A stretch of DNA of 21,578 bases from Porphyromonadaceae bacterium UBA4262 (lineage in GTDB: Bacteria; Bacteroidota; Bacteroidia; Bacteroidales; Muribaculaceae). Shown here one piece after another: positions 1 to 8,329 of the stretch. The first letter of the stretch is position 1, and each line of letters opens with the position of its first letter. The position numbers were made by a program, and so were the translations under genes. The notes beneath the pieces are model-generated. The model was not told the DNA's origin. It saw nothing but the letters and a program-made list of their open reading frames with translations, and did no database searches. The stretch is from NCBI GenBank assembly GCA_002396085.1, contig DGWI01000011.1:26428-48005 (forward strand), in the 5' to 3' direction.

Positions 1-1425
1 ATCGACCTGGTGGATGAGGCTGCTGCCAAACTGCGCATCGAGATGGACAGTGTGCCTGAGGGACTGGATGAGATTTCGCGCAAGATCTCGCAACTCGAGA
101 TTGAGCGCGCCGCCATCAAGCGCGACGGCGACGAGCAGCGCATTGCCCAGCTGGACAAACAGTTGGCCGAGATGCGCGAGCGCGAGAACGAGTACAACGC
201 CAAGTGGCGCAGCGAGAAGGAACTGATCAACCGCATCCAGCAGAACAAGATTGACATCGAGCAACTGAACTTCGAGGCCGAGCGTGCCGAGCGCAATGGT
301 GACTATGGCCGAGTGGCCGAGATACGCTACTCGCTCATCAAGCGCAAGCAGGACGAGAACCAGTCGCTGCAAGAGCAACTGCGGGGCATGCAGGGCGACA
401 AAGCGCTCATCAAGGAGGAGGTCGACAGCGACGACATCGCCGAGGTGGTGAGCCGCTGGACAGGCATCCCGGTGACCAAGATGCTGCAGAGCGAGATGGA
501 CAAGTTGCTGCATCTGGAGGACGAACTGCACAAGCGTGTGGTGGGCCAGGACGATGCCATCCGTGCCATCAGCGACGCCGTGCGCCGCAGCCGTGCCGGC
601 CTCAACGACCCGCGCCGCCCCATCGGCTCGTTCATCTTCCTGGGCACAACGGGTGTGGGCAAGACCGAACTAGCCAAGGCTCTGGCCGACTATATGTTCA
701 ACGACGAGAACATGATGACGCGCATTGACATGAGCGAATATCAGGAGAAGTTCGCCGCCACAAGGCTCATCGGAGCACCTCCGGGCTACGTGGGCTATGA
801 CGAGGGCGGCCAACTGACCGAGGCTGTGAGGCGCAAGCCCTACTCGGTGGTGCTGTTCGACGAGATCGAGAAGGCCCACCCCGATGTGTTCAACGTGTTG
901 CTGCAAGTGCTGGACGACGGCCGTCTGACCGACAACAAGGGTCGCACGGTCAACTTCAAGAACACTATCATCATCATGACCAGCAACCTGGGTTCGAGCC
1001 TGATACGTGAGCGATTTGAGCACCTGACGCCGCAGAATCGCAACGAGGTGATCGACAAGACTCGCGACGAGGTGATGGCGATGCTCAAGCAGACCATCCG
1101 TCCCGAGTTCTTGAACCGCATCGACGAGACCATCATGTTCACCCCGCTCGATGAGCAGCAGATCAGCCAGATTGTACGCCTGCAGATGACTGGTGTGCAG
1201 AAGATGCTGGCACACAACGGCATCACGCTCGAGTGGACCGATGCTGCCGTGCAGTTGCTGGCCCAGGCAGGCTACGACCCCGAGTTCGGTGCCCGTCCCG
1301 TCAAACGTGCCATCCAGAGCCTGGTGCTCAACCCGTTGAGCCAAGCCATCATCGGCCAGCGCGTCAACCGCGACCGTCCCATCGTGGTCGATGCCGCGGG
1401 CGGCGAGATTGCCTTCAGCAACTGA
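1..1425 (+). CDS. clpB: ClpB disaggregase (AAA+ chaperone), C-terminal part, 5' end outside window
   Basis: The reading frame is open from base 1 (IDLVDEAAAKLRIEMDS, the classic end of the first ATPase domain), so the gene starts upstream of the window and about 474 residues are visible. In order there are a charged, heptad-rich middle coiled-coil domain (about nt 40-440), the ARWTGIP-like linker (here SRWTGIP), the second AAA+ module with Walker A GTTGVGKT near nt 643-666, the APPGYVGY pore loop, Walker B VVLFDEIEKAH near nt 847-879, sensor 1 (TSN), and the C-terminal small domain ending with EFGARPVKRAIQ. ClpB acts in the cytosol as a hexamer with DnaK to extract and refold aggregated proteins after stress. 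Walker A has T in place of the usual P (GPTGVGKT), otherwise key residues are intact. No heat-shock control is visible because the promoter lies outside the window. It is followed by tandem terminator-like hairpins. Confidence 0.97.
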   Translation: MDLVDEAAAKLRIEMDSVPEGLDEISRKISQLEIERAAIKRDGDEQRIAQLDKQLAEMRERENEYNAKWRSEKELINRIQQNKIDIEQLNFEAERAERNGDYGRVAEIRYSLIKRKQDENQSLQEQLRGMQGDKALIKEEVDSDDIAEVVSRWTGIPVTKMLQSEMDKLLHLEDELHKRVVGQDDAIRAISDAVRRSRAGLNDPRRPIGSFIFLGTTGVGKTELAKALADYMFNDENMMTRIDMSEYQEKFAATRLIGAPPGYVGYDEGGQLTEAVRRKPYSVVLFDEIEKAHPDVFNVLLQVLDDGRLTDNKGRTVNFKNTIIIMTSNLGSSLIRERFEHLTPQNRNEVIDKTRDEVMAMLKQTIRPEFLNRIDETIMFTPLDEQQISQIVRLQMTGVQKMLAHNGITLEWTDAAVQLLAQAGYDPEFGARPVKRAIQSLVLNPLSQAIIGQRVNRDRPIVVDAAGGEIAFSN

Positions 1426-1435
1426 CGATCCCCTG

Positions 1436-1680
1436 AATCTCACGCAGATTTCGCAGATAGTTTTTGGCATGCAGATTTAGCGGATCTTGCGGATAGGCTT
1501 ATTTCGCTGATTCTTTTTGGCATGCAGATCACGCTGATTTAGAGAATAGGTTGATTTCGCAGATTCTTTAGAAAACAACTTACACAACTATAACAACTTG
1601 CTCAATTGTTGCTTGGGTTGTGCGAGTTGTTTTTCTTTTTCTCACGCAGATTTAGCGGATAGGCCTATTCGGCAGATTCT
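1436..1680. repeat. Degenerate CGCAGATTT-type intergenic repeats
   Basis: This stretch is built from imperfect copies of a short unit of the type CACGCAGATTTNGCGGAT. A 16-bp string TTTTTGGCATGCAGAT occurs exactly at 1461-1476 and 1514-1529. A 31-bp segment at 1466-1496 returns in inverted orientation at 1785-1815 with about 6 mismatches, so the two hairpins between them sit inside a larger inverted repeat. No open frame of note is present. Similar low-complexity repeats are, from memory, common between Bacteroidales genes; their role is unknown. Confidence 0.7.
1574..1641 (+). terminator. Terminator-like hairpin 1 downstream of clpB
   Basis: Arms AACAACTTACACAAC (1574-1588) and GTTGTGCGAGTTGTT (1617-1631) pair over 15 positions with one G-U wobble and one A-C mismatch, followed by a T-rich tail. 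It is a diverged direct repeat of the hairpin at 1685-1749. Confidence 0.65.
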
Positions 1681-1684
1681 TTAG

Positions 1685-1749
1685 AAAACAACTCACACAA
1701 CTATAACAACACACTTGATCGTTGTTGGTGTTGTGTGAGTTGTTTTTTT
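1685..1749 (+). terminator. Terminator-like hairpin 2 downstream of clpB
   Basis: Arms at 1685-1701 and 1730-1746 form a perfect 17-bp stem (core AACAACTCACACAAC with GTTGTGTGAGTTGTT), with an inner AACAAC/GTTGTT stem at 1705-1710/1721-1726 and a run of seven T. It is likely a rho-independent terminator for clpB. The preceding AGATTCTTTAGAAAACAAC is shared with hairpin 1, so the two are a tandem duplication. Confidence 0.75.
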
Positions 1750-1923
1750 AATCTGCTGCGCGGGGGAAGTCTTCAAAATCAAGACTATCCGCCCCATCTG
1801 CAATATCTGCATGCCTTATTGAAACCACGAGAAATGCTGTGGCAAAAATCGCACTAGCAAGAAAGTTTTCCACAACGTCCTAAATTCCCCTAACAATCAC
1901 ACCTACATTCGAAGAAAAAACAC

Positions 1924-1931
1924 TAACTTTG
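1924..1931 (+). promoter_or_regulatory. Possible -7 element TAACTTTG upstream of the DUF262 gene
   Basis: TAACTTTG fits the Bacteroidota -7 consensus TAnnTTTG, but no convincing TTTG lies about 19-21 bp upstream. It would give a leader of about 115 nt before the start at 2054. The rest of 1750-2053 holds an inverted copy of the upstream repeat (1785-1815), a small GTCTT/AAGAC hairpin and AT-rich sequence with no gene. Confidence 0.35.
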
Positions 1932-2053
1932 CACACAAACTACAACAATTGTTCACAAACATGATATTATGCTAATCCGCTCATGTAGTTTATAGTTTCT
2001 TATTGTCTCAGACTACATGGGGTTTAGTTTAGTATTAAAATAATATATGGATA

Positions 2054-4381
2054 ATGGAAGCAAAGAAAATCAATGTCGCATCACTCTTTCAAGGTTACAA
2101 CCTCTACAAAGTGCCATTTTACCAAAGAAGTTATGTGTGGGGAGAGGACAAATGGAGCCGATTCCTTGATGACATGTACTATGTATCGTCAAATAGGAAA
2201 AGTTATTTTCTTGGTTCCATCATCTTAAAGCAGGAGAGCACTCAAATGGGTTCTGCGGACGAAAGAACCATCATTGACGGACAACAACGCCTTACTACCA
2301 TTATAATCTTTTTTAAAACAATATGCCTGAAAAAGCCAGAATTTGTGCCATTCTTTAATATGCAATTTTTTGCGCAACAGTCGAAGAGAGTTTCACTTCA
2401 GCACAGCATGAATGACATCAAAGATTTTACTGAAGTAATTTATAATACTGAGGATAAAGAAATCATTAAGCCCCATCCAAGTAAAATCATACAAGTGTAT
2501 AACTTCTTCCAGCGCAATTTGGATGTTGATAAGGTTGACTATCATGCGCTTATGAGTAACCTCACGCTCATTGGAATTGATTTGAATCAAGAGGACGATG
2601 AGCAATTGATATTTGACACCATTAACTCACTTAGCGAGCCACTTACAACTGGCGAACTTCTTAAAAACTACTTCTTTAAAGAAGAGTCTAGAGAAGAATA
2701 TGAAGTTTTGTGGCGACCAGTTTTTGAAGAAGATAGCGATACGGTTGAGTTTTGGAACAATATCACTACGCAAGGACGCATCGGAAAGACAAATATTGAT
2801 GCCTTCTTCAATGCTATGTTGCAAATCAAGATTCATAACCGCTCCATACCTGGAATGACGGCAGAATTCCGTGCTAGGATAAAGCGCAATGATCGTTTGT
2901 TCCACAACTACAAGGAGTTGATTTCAACATTCAATCTTGACAAGAAAGAGTTTATTTATGAACTTATTGATTATGCCATTCTCTACAAAGAATACTTTGC
3001 ACAAGATATAGAAACTATATCATTGCCTGGAGAGCCATGTATTGAACGCATTAATTTCATTATAAAATATTTTGACTGCTCTACCCTCATTCCATACATT
3101 TTATATATTCTCAAAAATGTTGATGACGAAGAAGAACGAAACAAGATATATGAGTACTTAGAAGCTTATATCACACGACGCATTATTGCGAAGAGCAGCA
3201 ACAATAATTTTAGTGACCTATTCGCTGAAAACTTGATTGGCGGGAAAATTCTCACCTACGATGCTTTGCGTGGTTACATCGAAAGTAAAGGGCAATCACA
3301 AGCATTATCAATGCCGTCTGACCTCGTCATTGCAACTGCTGTGCGGGAGAACGAACAAAACAACAGACGTTCTTTGTCTATTTTATACCTACTCGAAACT
3401 CGCTTACGTAATCTAGGGCATCATTCAACAACTGTTTTCCCATTTGAAGCCTATTCACTTGAGCACATCATGCCAAAGAAATGGCACAAGTATTGGGAAT
3501 TATTGCCTGAGTTTGATGAATCCATGCGAGAGCACTATATCAAAACTCTAGGCAACCATACGATGCTGAACTCAAGATTAAATACCTCAATTAGCAACTC
3601 AAGTTGGCAAGTAAAACTGCAAGGTAATTCAAAAAATAAAGGGCTTAAAGACTATGCTACGGGTTTAGTCACGATTAAGGATTTCTTGGACCTATCCGAC
3701 TGGAACGAGAATGAGATTCTCAATCGTGCCGATTGGCTTGTTCAAAGAGTTAATGAAACATGGTTGTCATTTACAAAAGGGACTCCCAATATTAGTGGAA
3801 TCGTTCGCCTACCACATAATTTCCTGGAGAAGAAGTTAAACACCATCCCTAGTATGACATCAGAAACAACACCTGCTAGACGCAAGACAGTGCATAGGGA
3901 TGTCAAACTGTCAACACTGCTGAGCTATGTTGAAGATGCGGCACAATACAGAATAACTGGTGAAGTTCCAAAAATGATTATGCGCCATAAAGTAGACTGG
4001 TCGTTTTTCACAAATGGCATCAATGTCCCCGTAGACCGACAACCTGTACTTCTAAAATCACTAGGATACGATTTCAAACGCGGAGATTCAAGAGTAGCAA
4101 TATTTATCGTGAACGATAAGGCATATAAGGTGAGATTTGGTAATTTCAATAGGAAATATTATGCAAAAAGTGACACGATACAATTCCGCTTTGCTGATTC
4201 GGCTTTCACCAGATGTGTACAAGGACTTATGCCTGACTTATTCAAATGGATATGTGATGCCAAGAAGGAAGCTGGCAGTACCAAAGTTCATGTCTATGAG
4301 CCAAAAGAGTTAACACGATACTTCACAGTCTACAAACTCGCACGCGAGAACGTGTTCCTCATCCAGATTTCAAACTACTGA
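2054..4381 (+). CDS. DUF262 and DUF1524 (HNH) protein, GmrSD-like defence nuclease
   Basis: 775 residues. The N-terminal DUF262 (GmrS/ParB-fold) signature is complete: VPFYQRSYVW at residues 20-29 and IIDGQQRLTT at 73-82, the site that in this family binds and hydrolyses a nucleotide. A DUF1524 (GmrD) HNH-type nuclease region follows, with SLEHIMPKKW around H471 and LGNHTMLN around N501, then SNSSW. About 150 C-terminal residues after 620 form an extra domain I do not recognise. GmrSD family members are type IV restriction enzymes that cut modified (for example glucosylated) phage DNA; the fused DUF262-DUF1524 form is widespread in defence islands. The substrate here cannot be told. The gene is AT-rich compared with clpB and the ribosomal genes, suggesting horizontal transfer. 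It is the first gene of the island and is separated from the next open frame by about 100 bp. The start ATG is taken where the DUF262 domain begins; no clear ribosome binding site is seen. Confidence 0.85.
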   Translation: MEAKKINVASLFQGYNLYKVPFYQRSYVWGEDKWSRFLDDMYYVSSNRKSYFLGSIILKQESTQMGSADERTIIDGQQRLTTIIIFFKTICLKKPEFVPFFNMQFFAQQSKRVSLQHSMNDIKDFTEVIYNTEDKEIIKPHPSKIIQVYNFFQRNLDVDKVDYHALMSNLTLIGIDLNQEDDEQLIFDTINSLSEPLTTGELLKNYFFKEESREEYEVLWRPVFEEDSDTVEFWNNITTQGRIGKTNIDAFFNAMLQIKIHNRSIPGMTAEFRARIKRNDRLFHNYKELISTFNLDKKEFIYELIDYAILYKEYFAQDIETISLPGEPCIERINFIIKYFDCSTLIPYILYILKNVDDEEERNKIYEYLEAYITRRIIAKSSNNNFSDLFAENLIGGKILTYDALRGYIESKGQSQALSMPSDLVIATAVRENEQNNRRSLSILYLLETRLRNLGHHSTTVFPFEAYSLEHIMPKKWHKYWELLPEFDESMREHYIKTLGNHTMLNSRLNTSISNSSWQVKLQGNSKNKGLKDYATGLVTIKDFLDLSDWNENEILNRADWLVQRVNETWLSFTKGTPNISGIVRLPHNFLEKKLNTIPSMTSETTPARRKTVHRDVKLSTLLSYVEDAAQYRITGEVPKMIMRHKVDWSFFTNGINVPVDRQPVLLKSLGYDFKRGDSRVAIFIVNDKAYKVRFGNFNRKYYAKSDTIQFRFADSAFTRCVQGLMPDLFKWICDAKKEAGSTKVHVYEPKELTRYFTVYKLARENVFLIQISNY

Positions 4382-4486
4382 ATATATCGGATAGGTCAGT
4401 CTACATGTATTAAAATAGCAAAACGAGCATTCTAAGGGACAACTGCCTTTCCGAGGAAAAAGAACGTAGTTATCATTAAAACACTT

Positions 4487-4798
4487 ATGCATACATTTTG
4501 CAGAGGGAATTGTGAAGCTTGGCCTCAAATACACCACAACTCCTTAAATTTATCAATAAATATTTGTACTGTTAAAACGATTCCTATTCTTCCTGCCACA
4601 ATCAATCAACAGAGAGAAATCGTATCGTTAGTAGAGAAAATACATGAAGAAAAACGAAAGGATTCTTCTACCGATACCTCAGTCATAGAATTTGAAATAG
4701 ACCTTCTCGTCTATCACCTCTACGGCCTTACCTACGATGATGTCCTCATAGTAGATCCAGAGACTCCAATCACACGAGAAGAATACAAACTTTGCTAA
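4487..4798 (+). pseudogene. C-terminal remnant of an Eco57I/type IIG-like N6-adenine methylase
   Basis: This 103-codon frame ends with a segment typical of the extreme C-terminus of Eco57I-type restriction-modification methylases: IPILPATINQQREIVSLVEK, then an acidic spacer, then EIDLLVYHLYGLTYDDVLIV and an ETPITREEY tail. No SAM-binding (FxGxG) or NPPY methylase motif exists anywhere upstream; the DUF262 gene ends only 105 bp before. The first ~24 residues do not look like this family, and the frame is open back to about 4436, so the ATG is arbitrary. Another frame over 4493-4540 reads FAEGIVKLGLKYTTTP before a stop, which may be frameshifted older coding sequence. The best reading is a leftover 3' end of a deleted methylase gene. 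A small expressed protein cannot be excluded. Confidence 0.6.
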
Positions 4799-4811
4799 CA
4801 AACTATAAGTT

Positions 4812-5684
4812 ATGCCAAACAAAAACAGTCATACATCAGCTTTGTTTCATTATACAAAGAATCAAAACGTCCTCTTCAGTATATTAAAAGATGGACTGAA
4901 TTTCTCATATTGTAAAGAGAATATTTCTAATAAATATTGCATTGGCATTCCAATGATTTCGTTCTGCGATATTCCAATTAGTAAAAGTTCTGAACATGCT
5001 TCCAAATACGGCCATTATGCTATAGCTTTATCAAAGAATAAACTCTTAGGCGTATATAAGGGGGCATTAGAACCAGTAAACTACTTTACATCGCTCTCTT
5101 CTGTCGAAGCAGCTTTCAAATTAAGAGAGGAAGGTTTAAAACAGAAACAGAATCTTCAAGAAATTTCAAACATTTCAACTGGCCAAGAAGAGTCTATGGT
5201 ATTTGGCGGTAATATTTATAAAGGTAAATCTTTACCTCTTGAACAAACAGGAAATGTATTACAATCATTCTTCGATAGCATTGACTTCCATCATTTCTCC
5301 ACGCAAGCCATAGGATTTATGAAGGCTTACCAATCAATTTATAAAGGTAAGAACCAAATCAACTATGATGAATGCGAATGGAGAATCGTAATACCTGAGA
5401 ATGCTAGTATTGGAAATAATACTCTTTGTAAGTGGTTTTGGACAGAGGATGATTACGACAACTGGAGAAAAGACAGAAATGATAAATTTGTAAAAGGGCT
5501 GTCACTACAATTTTCTGTGGACGATATAGAATACATTATTGTTCCAAACAAAGAAATAATTCCAAATTTCATAAAAAGATTGATTAAATTAAAGTCTATT
5601 TGCAGTTCACAAATAGACGATAAGACTAGATATTCTCTAGTTTCAAAAGTTATTAGTTTAGAACAAATAAAAAGAGATTTCTAA
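4812..5684 (+). CDS. AbiGi-family (abortive infection antitoxin-like) protein
   Basis: 290 residues. The N-terminus reads FHYTKNQNVLFSILKDGL (residues 12-29), then IPMISFCDIPISKSSEH and KYGHYAIALSK, a pattern I associate with the AbiGi family (PF10899; related in style to DUF2971). Near the C-terminus is DECEWRIVIP (E189-W190-R191). AbiGi was named from the lactococcal AbiG phage-abortive system, where it pairs with the nucleotidyltransferase toxin AbiGii. No AbiGii-like gene is in this window; the next genes are a 60-aa fragment and an AlbA_2/ATPase protein. The combination of an early H-Y-T, a following ILxxGL helix and a late E-x-R resembles the layout of ADP-ribosyltransferase-like folds such as DarT, but this is only inference. 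The gene is strongly AT-rich. It follows the methylase remnant by 13 nt and precedes the next frame by 7 nt, so it is probably cotranscribed. Confidence 0.65.
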   Translation: MPNKNSHTSALFHYTKNQNVLFSILKDGLNFSYCKENISNKYCIGIPMISFCDIPISKSSEHASKYGHYAIALSKNKLLGVYKGALEPVNYFTSLSSVEAAFKLREEGLKQKQNLQEISNISTGQEESMVFGGNIYKGKSLPLEQTGNVLQSFFDSIDFHHFSTQAIGFMKAYQSIYKGKNQINYDECEWRIVIPENASIGNNTLCKWFWTEDDYDNWRKDRNDKFVKGLSLQFSVDDIEYIIVPNKEIIPNFIKRLIKLKSICSSQIDDKTRYSLVSKVISLEQIKRDF

Positions 5685-5691
5685 AATTGTT

Positions 5692-5874
5692 TTGAATATG
5701 TCACGACTTAGCGATTTATACAAGGCAATGGAGACATTGCGGAAAGAAGGTCTCTCGCTGAATAAGGATTTGGAGAGACAGGTGGAGGAACTTGAGGAGA
5801 ATATCATTAAGGATGAGATCCTTCCGTCACTAAGTAGTGATATTACGCCGCGGCTTGAGATTACAAGAGTTTGA
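5692..5874 (+). pseudogene. Truncated 60-aa paralogue of the 213-aa protein at 7657-8298
   Basis: The product begins MNMSRLSDLYKAMETLRKEG and ends soon after ELEENIIKDEILPSLSSDI. The same block is in the 213-aa protein encoded at 7657-8298. At DNA level 5779-5850 matches 7738-7809 with about seven substitutions in 72 bp, most of them synonymous. The similarity stops abruptly at the SSDITP/SSDIAP point; the copy here then reads RLEITRV and ends, while the long copy continues into its conserved C-terminal domain. The helical N-terminal segment alone might still fold as a short coiled coil. It is most simply a truncated duplicate or deletion scar. It starts 7 nt after the AbiGi-like gene and the following gene starts 35 nt later, so it is probably transcribed. 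Confidence 0.6.
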
Positions 5875-5909
5875 TTATGACATTAATAATATCATAAAGT
5901 AGAGGACTA

Positions 5910-7544
5910 ATGGAAGAAAATTCTAAATTTGACAAGAAATCGATAAGGACGGTAATCGGGAAAACTGCTAATTTCGGAGAGCTGGCAAAAGATTGCGTTG
6001 CTTTTGCCAATGCTAATGGTGGTGTGCTTCATATAGGAATAGAAAATGACGCTGATCTTCCAGAATGTTCCCAGACTATATCTGATGATTTGCCGGAGAA
6101 GATTGTAAAGAGGATAAATGAGCTTACCTTCAATGTGGCAGTGCGTCCAGAAATAGTGACAGCAGGCAATGGTGGACAGTATATTAAACTGCAGGTTTTC
6201 CCATCGCAAGTCTCTATCGCAAGTACTACTAAAGGACAATATCTGATACGAGATCATGACAAGAGCCGCATGTTATTGCCAGACGAACTTAGTCGTTTGA
6301 TTTCGGATAAGCCATCATATAACTGGGAAACAAAAGTCAGCCTGAATGTCCATAGGTCAAAGGCAGATGAAAAGAAGATACGTGACTTTATCGTTGATGT
6401 ACATTCTTCCGACCGTGTGTCCGATTTTGTGAAAGAGATGTCGGAGGAGGAACTGCTTTCTTACTATCAAATGACTGACGATGCTGGCAATCTGACAAAC
6501 TTGGGAGTGCTTTGGCTGGGAAAGCCTGAACAAAGGGCTCGTCTTCTTTATTCTCCTATAGTGCAATACATTAAATATGATTCTGAAGAGAACAAAGTGG
6601 ATAAAAAGGTGTGGGATGACTACCGCCTCAATCCCAAAGAATTGATAGAGGCAATCTGGCTGTCAATCCCAGAGTGGAGAGAATATAATGAGGTCTCTGA
6701 AGGTCTTTGGCGAAAAAATATCCCTGCTTACGATGAAAAGGTGGTTCGTGAGTTATTATGCAATGCTATTGTACATAGACCATATACTACTCGCGGTGAC
6801 ATTTTTATTAAACTCTATCCAGATCATATGGCAATCACCAACCCTGGACTTTTACCTATTGGTGTTACGGTTAACAATATTCTACAAAAGACAGAAAAAA
6901 GAAATGTTCATCTCGCGAAAGTATTTTATGACCTTCATCTTATGGAAGCAGAAGGTTCTGGATTTGACCTGATGTATGAAACATTGTTAACAGTTGGTAA
7001 GAATAAGCCAGTTGTTATTGAGGGTGAAGATTATGTGGAAGTGTCAGTTGCTCGAAACATAACAACAAAAGATGCATCAAGATTGTGTGATTTCGTCTCT
7101 AATCATTACACAATAAGTAGAAAATGCTTTATCACTTTGGGTATAATACTCCAGCATAAGACAATATCTGCCATAGCCCTGACAAAAGAATTGCAACTAT
7201 TGCAAGGTGAACGCCTCAGGTCATGGGTTGACGCGCTGCTGTCAAACGGAATAGTAGTGAGCCGAGGAACTGGCAAAGGGGTGAAATATTCTATAGATCC
7301 TAACTTCGTTGCAAAATCAAAAGTGCAGTTTCAAACGACATTGAAGACTATTGAACCCTATCGGCTGCAAGCATTGATAAAAGAAGATCTTAGATTCCAT
7401 CCAGATAGTCTAATGTCTGAAATAGCTAAACGACTCCCTGACGTTGAATTTCCTGAACTTGAGAGAATGACTCGTGAAATGGCTAAAAACGGTGAATTGA
7501 AGACGAGTGGAGGGAGGAGATATAGGAAATATTCGCTTCCATGA
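5910..7544 (+). CDS. AlbA_2 (Schlafen-type) and HATPase_c_4 domain protein, RecG-like/ATP-binding
   Basis: 544 residues. The N-terminal AlbA_2 nucleic-acid-binding domain (about 20-130) shows ELAKDCVAFANANGGVLHIG, followed by a YLIRDHDKSRMLLPDE segment. The middle has the GHKL/HATPase_c_4 signature: VVRELLCNAIVHRPY around residue 280 (catalytic E, N of the N-box) and ITNPGLLP near 310, then EGSGFDLM near 349. The last ~150 residues contain helix-turn-helix-like stretches (for instance SAIALTKELQLLQGERLRSW) and a basic C-terminus. Proteins of this architecture are often annotated as RecG-like helicases or transcriptional regulators although they lack helicase motifs; many lie in defence islands. 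The start is supported by AGAGG a few bases upstream of the ATG. It may be a functional partner or regulator of the neighbouring AbiGi-like gene; the evidence is position only. Confidence 0.75.
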   Translation: MEENSKFDKKSIRTVIGKTANFGELAKDCVAFANANGGVLHIGIENDADLPECSQTISDDLPEKIVKRINELTFNVAVRPEIVTAGNGGQYIKLQVFPSQVSIASTTKGQYLIRDHDKSRMLLPDELSRLISDKPSYNWETKVSLNVHRSKADEKKIRDFIVDVHSSDRVSDFVKEMSEEELLSYYQMTDDAGNLTNLGVLWLGKPEQRARLLYSPIVQYIKYDSEENKVDKKVWDDYRLNPKELIEAIWLSIPEWREYNEVSEGLWRKNIPAYDEKVVRELLCNAIVHRPYTTRGDIFIKLYPDHMAITNPGLLPIGVTVNNILQKTEKRNVHLAKVFYDLHLMEAEGSGFDLMYETLLTVGKNKPVVIEGEDYVEVSVARNITTKDASRLCDFVSNHYTISRKCFITLGIILQHKTISAIALTKELQLLQGERLRSWVDALLSNGIVVSRGTGKGVKYSIDPNFVAKSKVQFQTTLKTIEPYRLQALIKEDLRFHPDSLMSEIAKRLPDVEFPELERMTREMAKNGELKTSGGRRYRKYSLP

Positions 7545-7656
7545 TTTCTTTCTTTGAAAAAGTGGCAGAAAAAAGAAGAAAGCTGCTAATCAAAAAGAAA
7601 AGAATAACAACAAGTGATTGACAATCAATATGTTCTTTTTTTATTAGATAAATAGA
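7545..7656 (+). other. AT-rich spacer with a small palindrome
   Basis: It holds the odd palindrome TGATTGACAATCA (7615-7627, single central A) followed by a T-rich run. The loop is too small for a terminator, but the site could be an operator. No clear TAnnTTTG promoter is visible here. Confidence 0.3.
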
Positions 7657-8298
7657 ATGACAAAGCTTGAGAAATTATATAGCATCATCGAGAACTCCCG
7701 CGATGTGGGAGTGAAACTCCCCGAGGATGTAATCCGGCAGGTGGAGGAGCTGGAGGAGAACATCATCAAGGATGAGATTCTTCCGTCATTAAGTAGTGAT
7801 ATTGCGCCGCTCCTTGAACCCATCAAGCGTGACCTCGTGCTTGTGGTAGAATACCACCCAGGCGAGCCAATAAGCGTGGGCCTATCTCGCAAAGCGAAGA
7901 TTAGCGAAATCATTGATGTTAAACGTCTTGAGATTGACCCCCAAGTTGAACACAAGGATTATGGTGAGCGTAGCAAACGGGTTGAGAAACGTGCACCAAA
8001 AACTGGTTTGTGCATCATTCGGCGTGACGGCAGCATTTTGCAAGAGAAAAATGCCGCTCTCACTTTTGCAAAAGCTGTCCATGAGGCAGGACTGCTTCGA
8101 GTCCGTGAACTTGGCTTGAAATTTTGCAAAGTTCCTTTGGTTTCCACCACTCGTGATAAGAAATATGGTAACCGCCAAATTGAGATGGAGCCTGGAATCT
8201 TTGTTATTACTCACAGCAACAATAAAGAAAAGAAAGACCGGCTTGACCGTATCAACCAGACTTTGCACCTCGGTTGGACAGTTAAGATAATTGACTAG
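7657..8298 (+). CDS. Protein of unknown function, 213 aa, defence/R-M-associated type
   Basis: The N-terminal third is helical and charged (MTKLEKLYSIIENSRDVGVK, then VEELEENIIKDEILPSL), continuing into DLVLVVEYHPGEPISVGLSR and KISEI. A linker of charged residues leads to a C-terminal domain reading GLCIIRRDGSILQEKNAALT, then HEAGLLRVRELG and a final VKIID strand. From memory, proteins of this build occur in Bacteroidota beside restriction-modification or DUF262 genes, usually as hypothetical; I cannot name a function. The layout suggests a DNA- or RNA-binding C-terminal domain, which is inference only. There is no signal peptide and no membrane segment. The N-terminal 72 bp block is duplicated in the fragment at 5692-5874. 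The 5' half has a GC-richer codon choice than the AlbA_2 gene. It ends 31 nt before the Fic gene. Confidence 0.6.
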   Translation: MTKLEKLYSIIENSRDVGVKLPEDVIRQVEELEENIIKDEILPSLSSDIAPLLEPIKRDLVLVVEYHPGEPISVGLSRKAKISEIIDVKRLEIDPQVEHKDYGERSKRVEKRAPKTGLCIIRRDGSILQEKNAALTFAKAVHEAGLLRVRELGLKFCKVPLVSTTRDKKYGNRQIEMEPGIFVITHSNNKEKKDRLDRINQTLHLGWTVKIID

Positions 8299-8329
8299 TA
8301 ACCAACGAATGGTAAGTTGATAAGAAACT

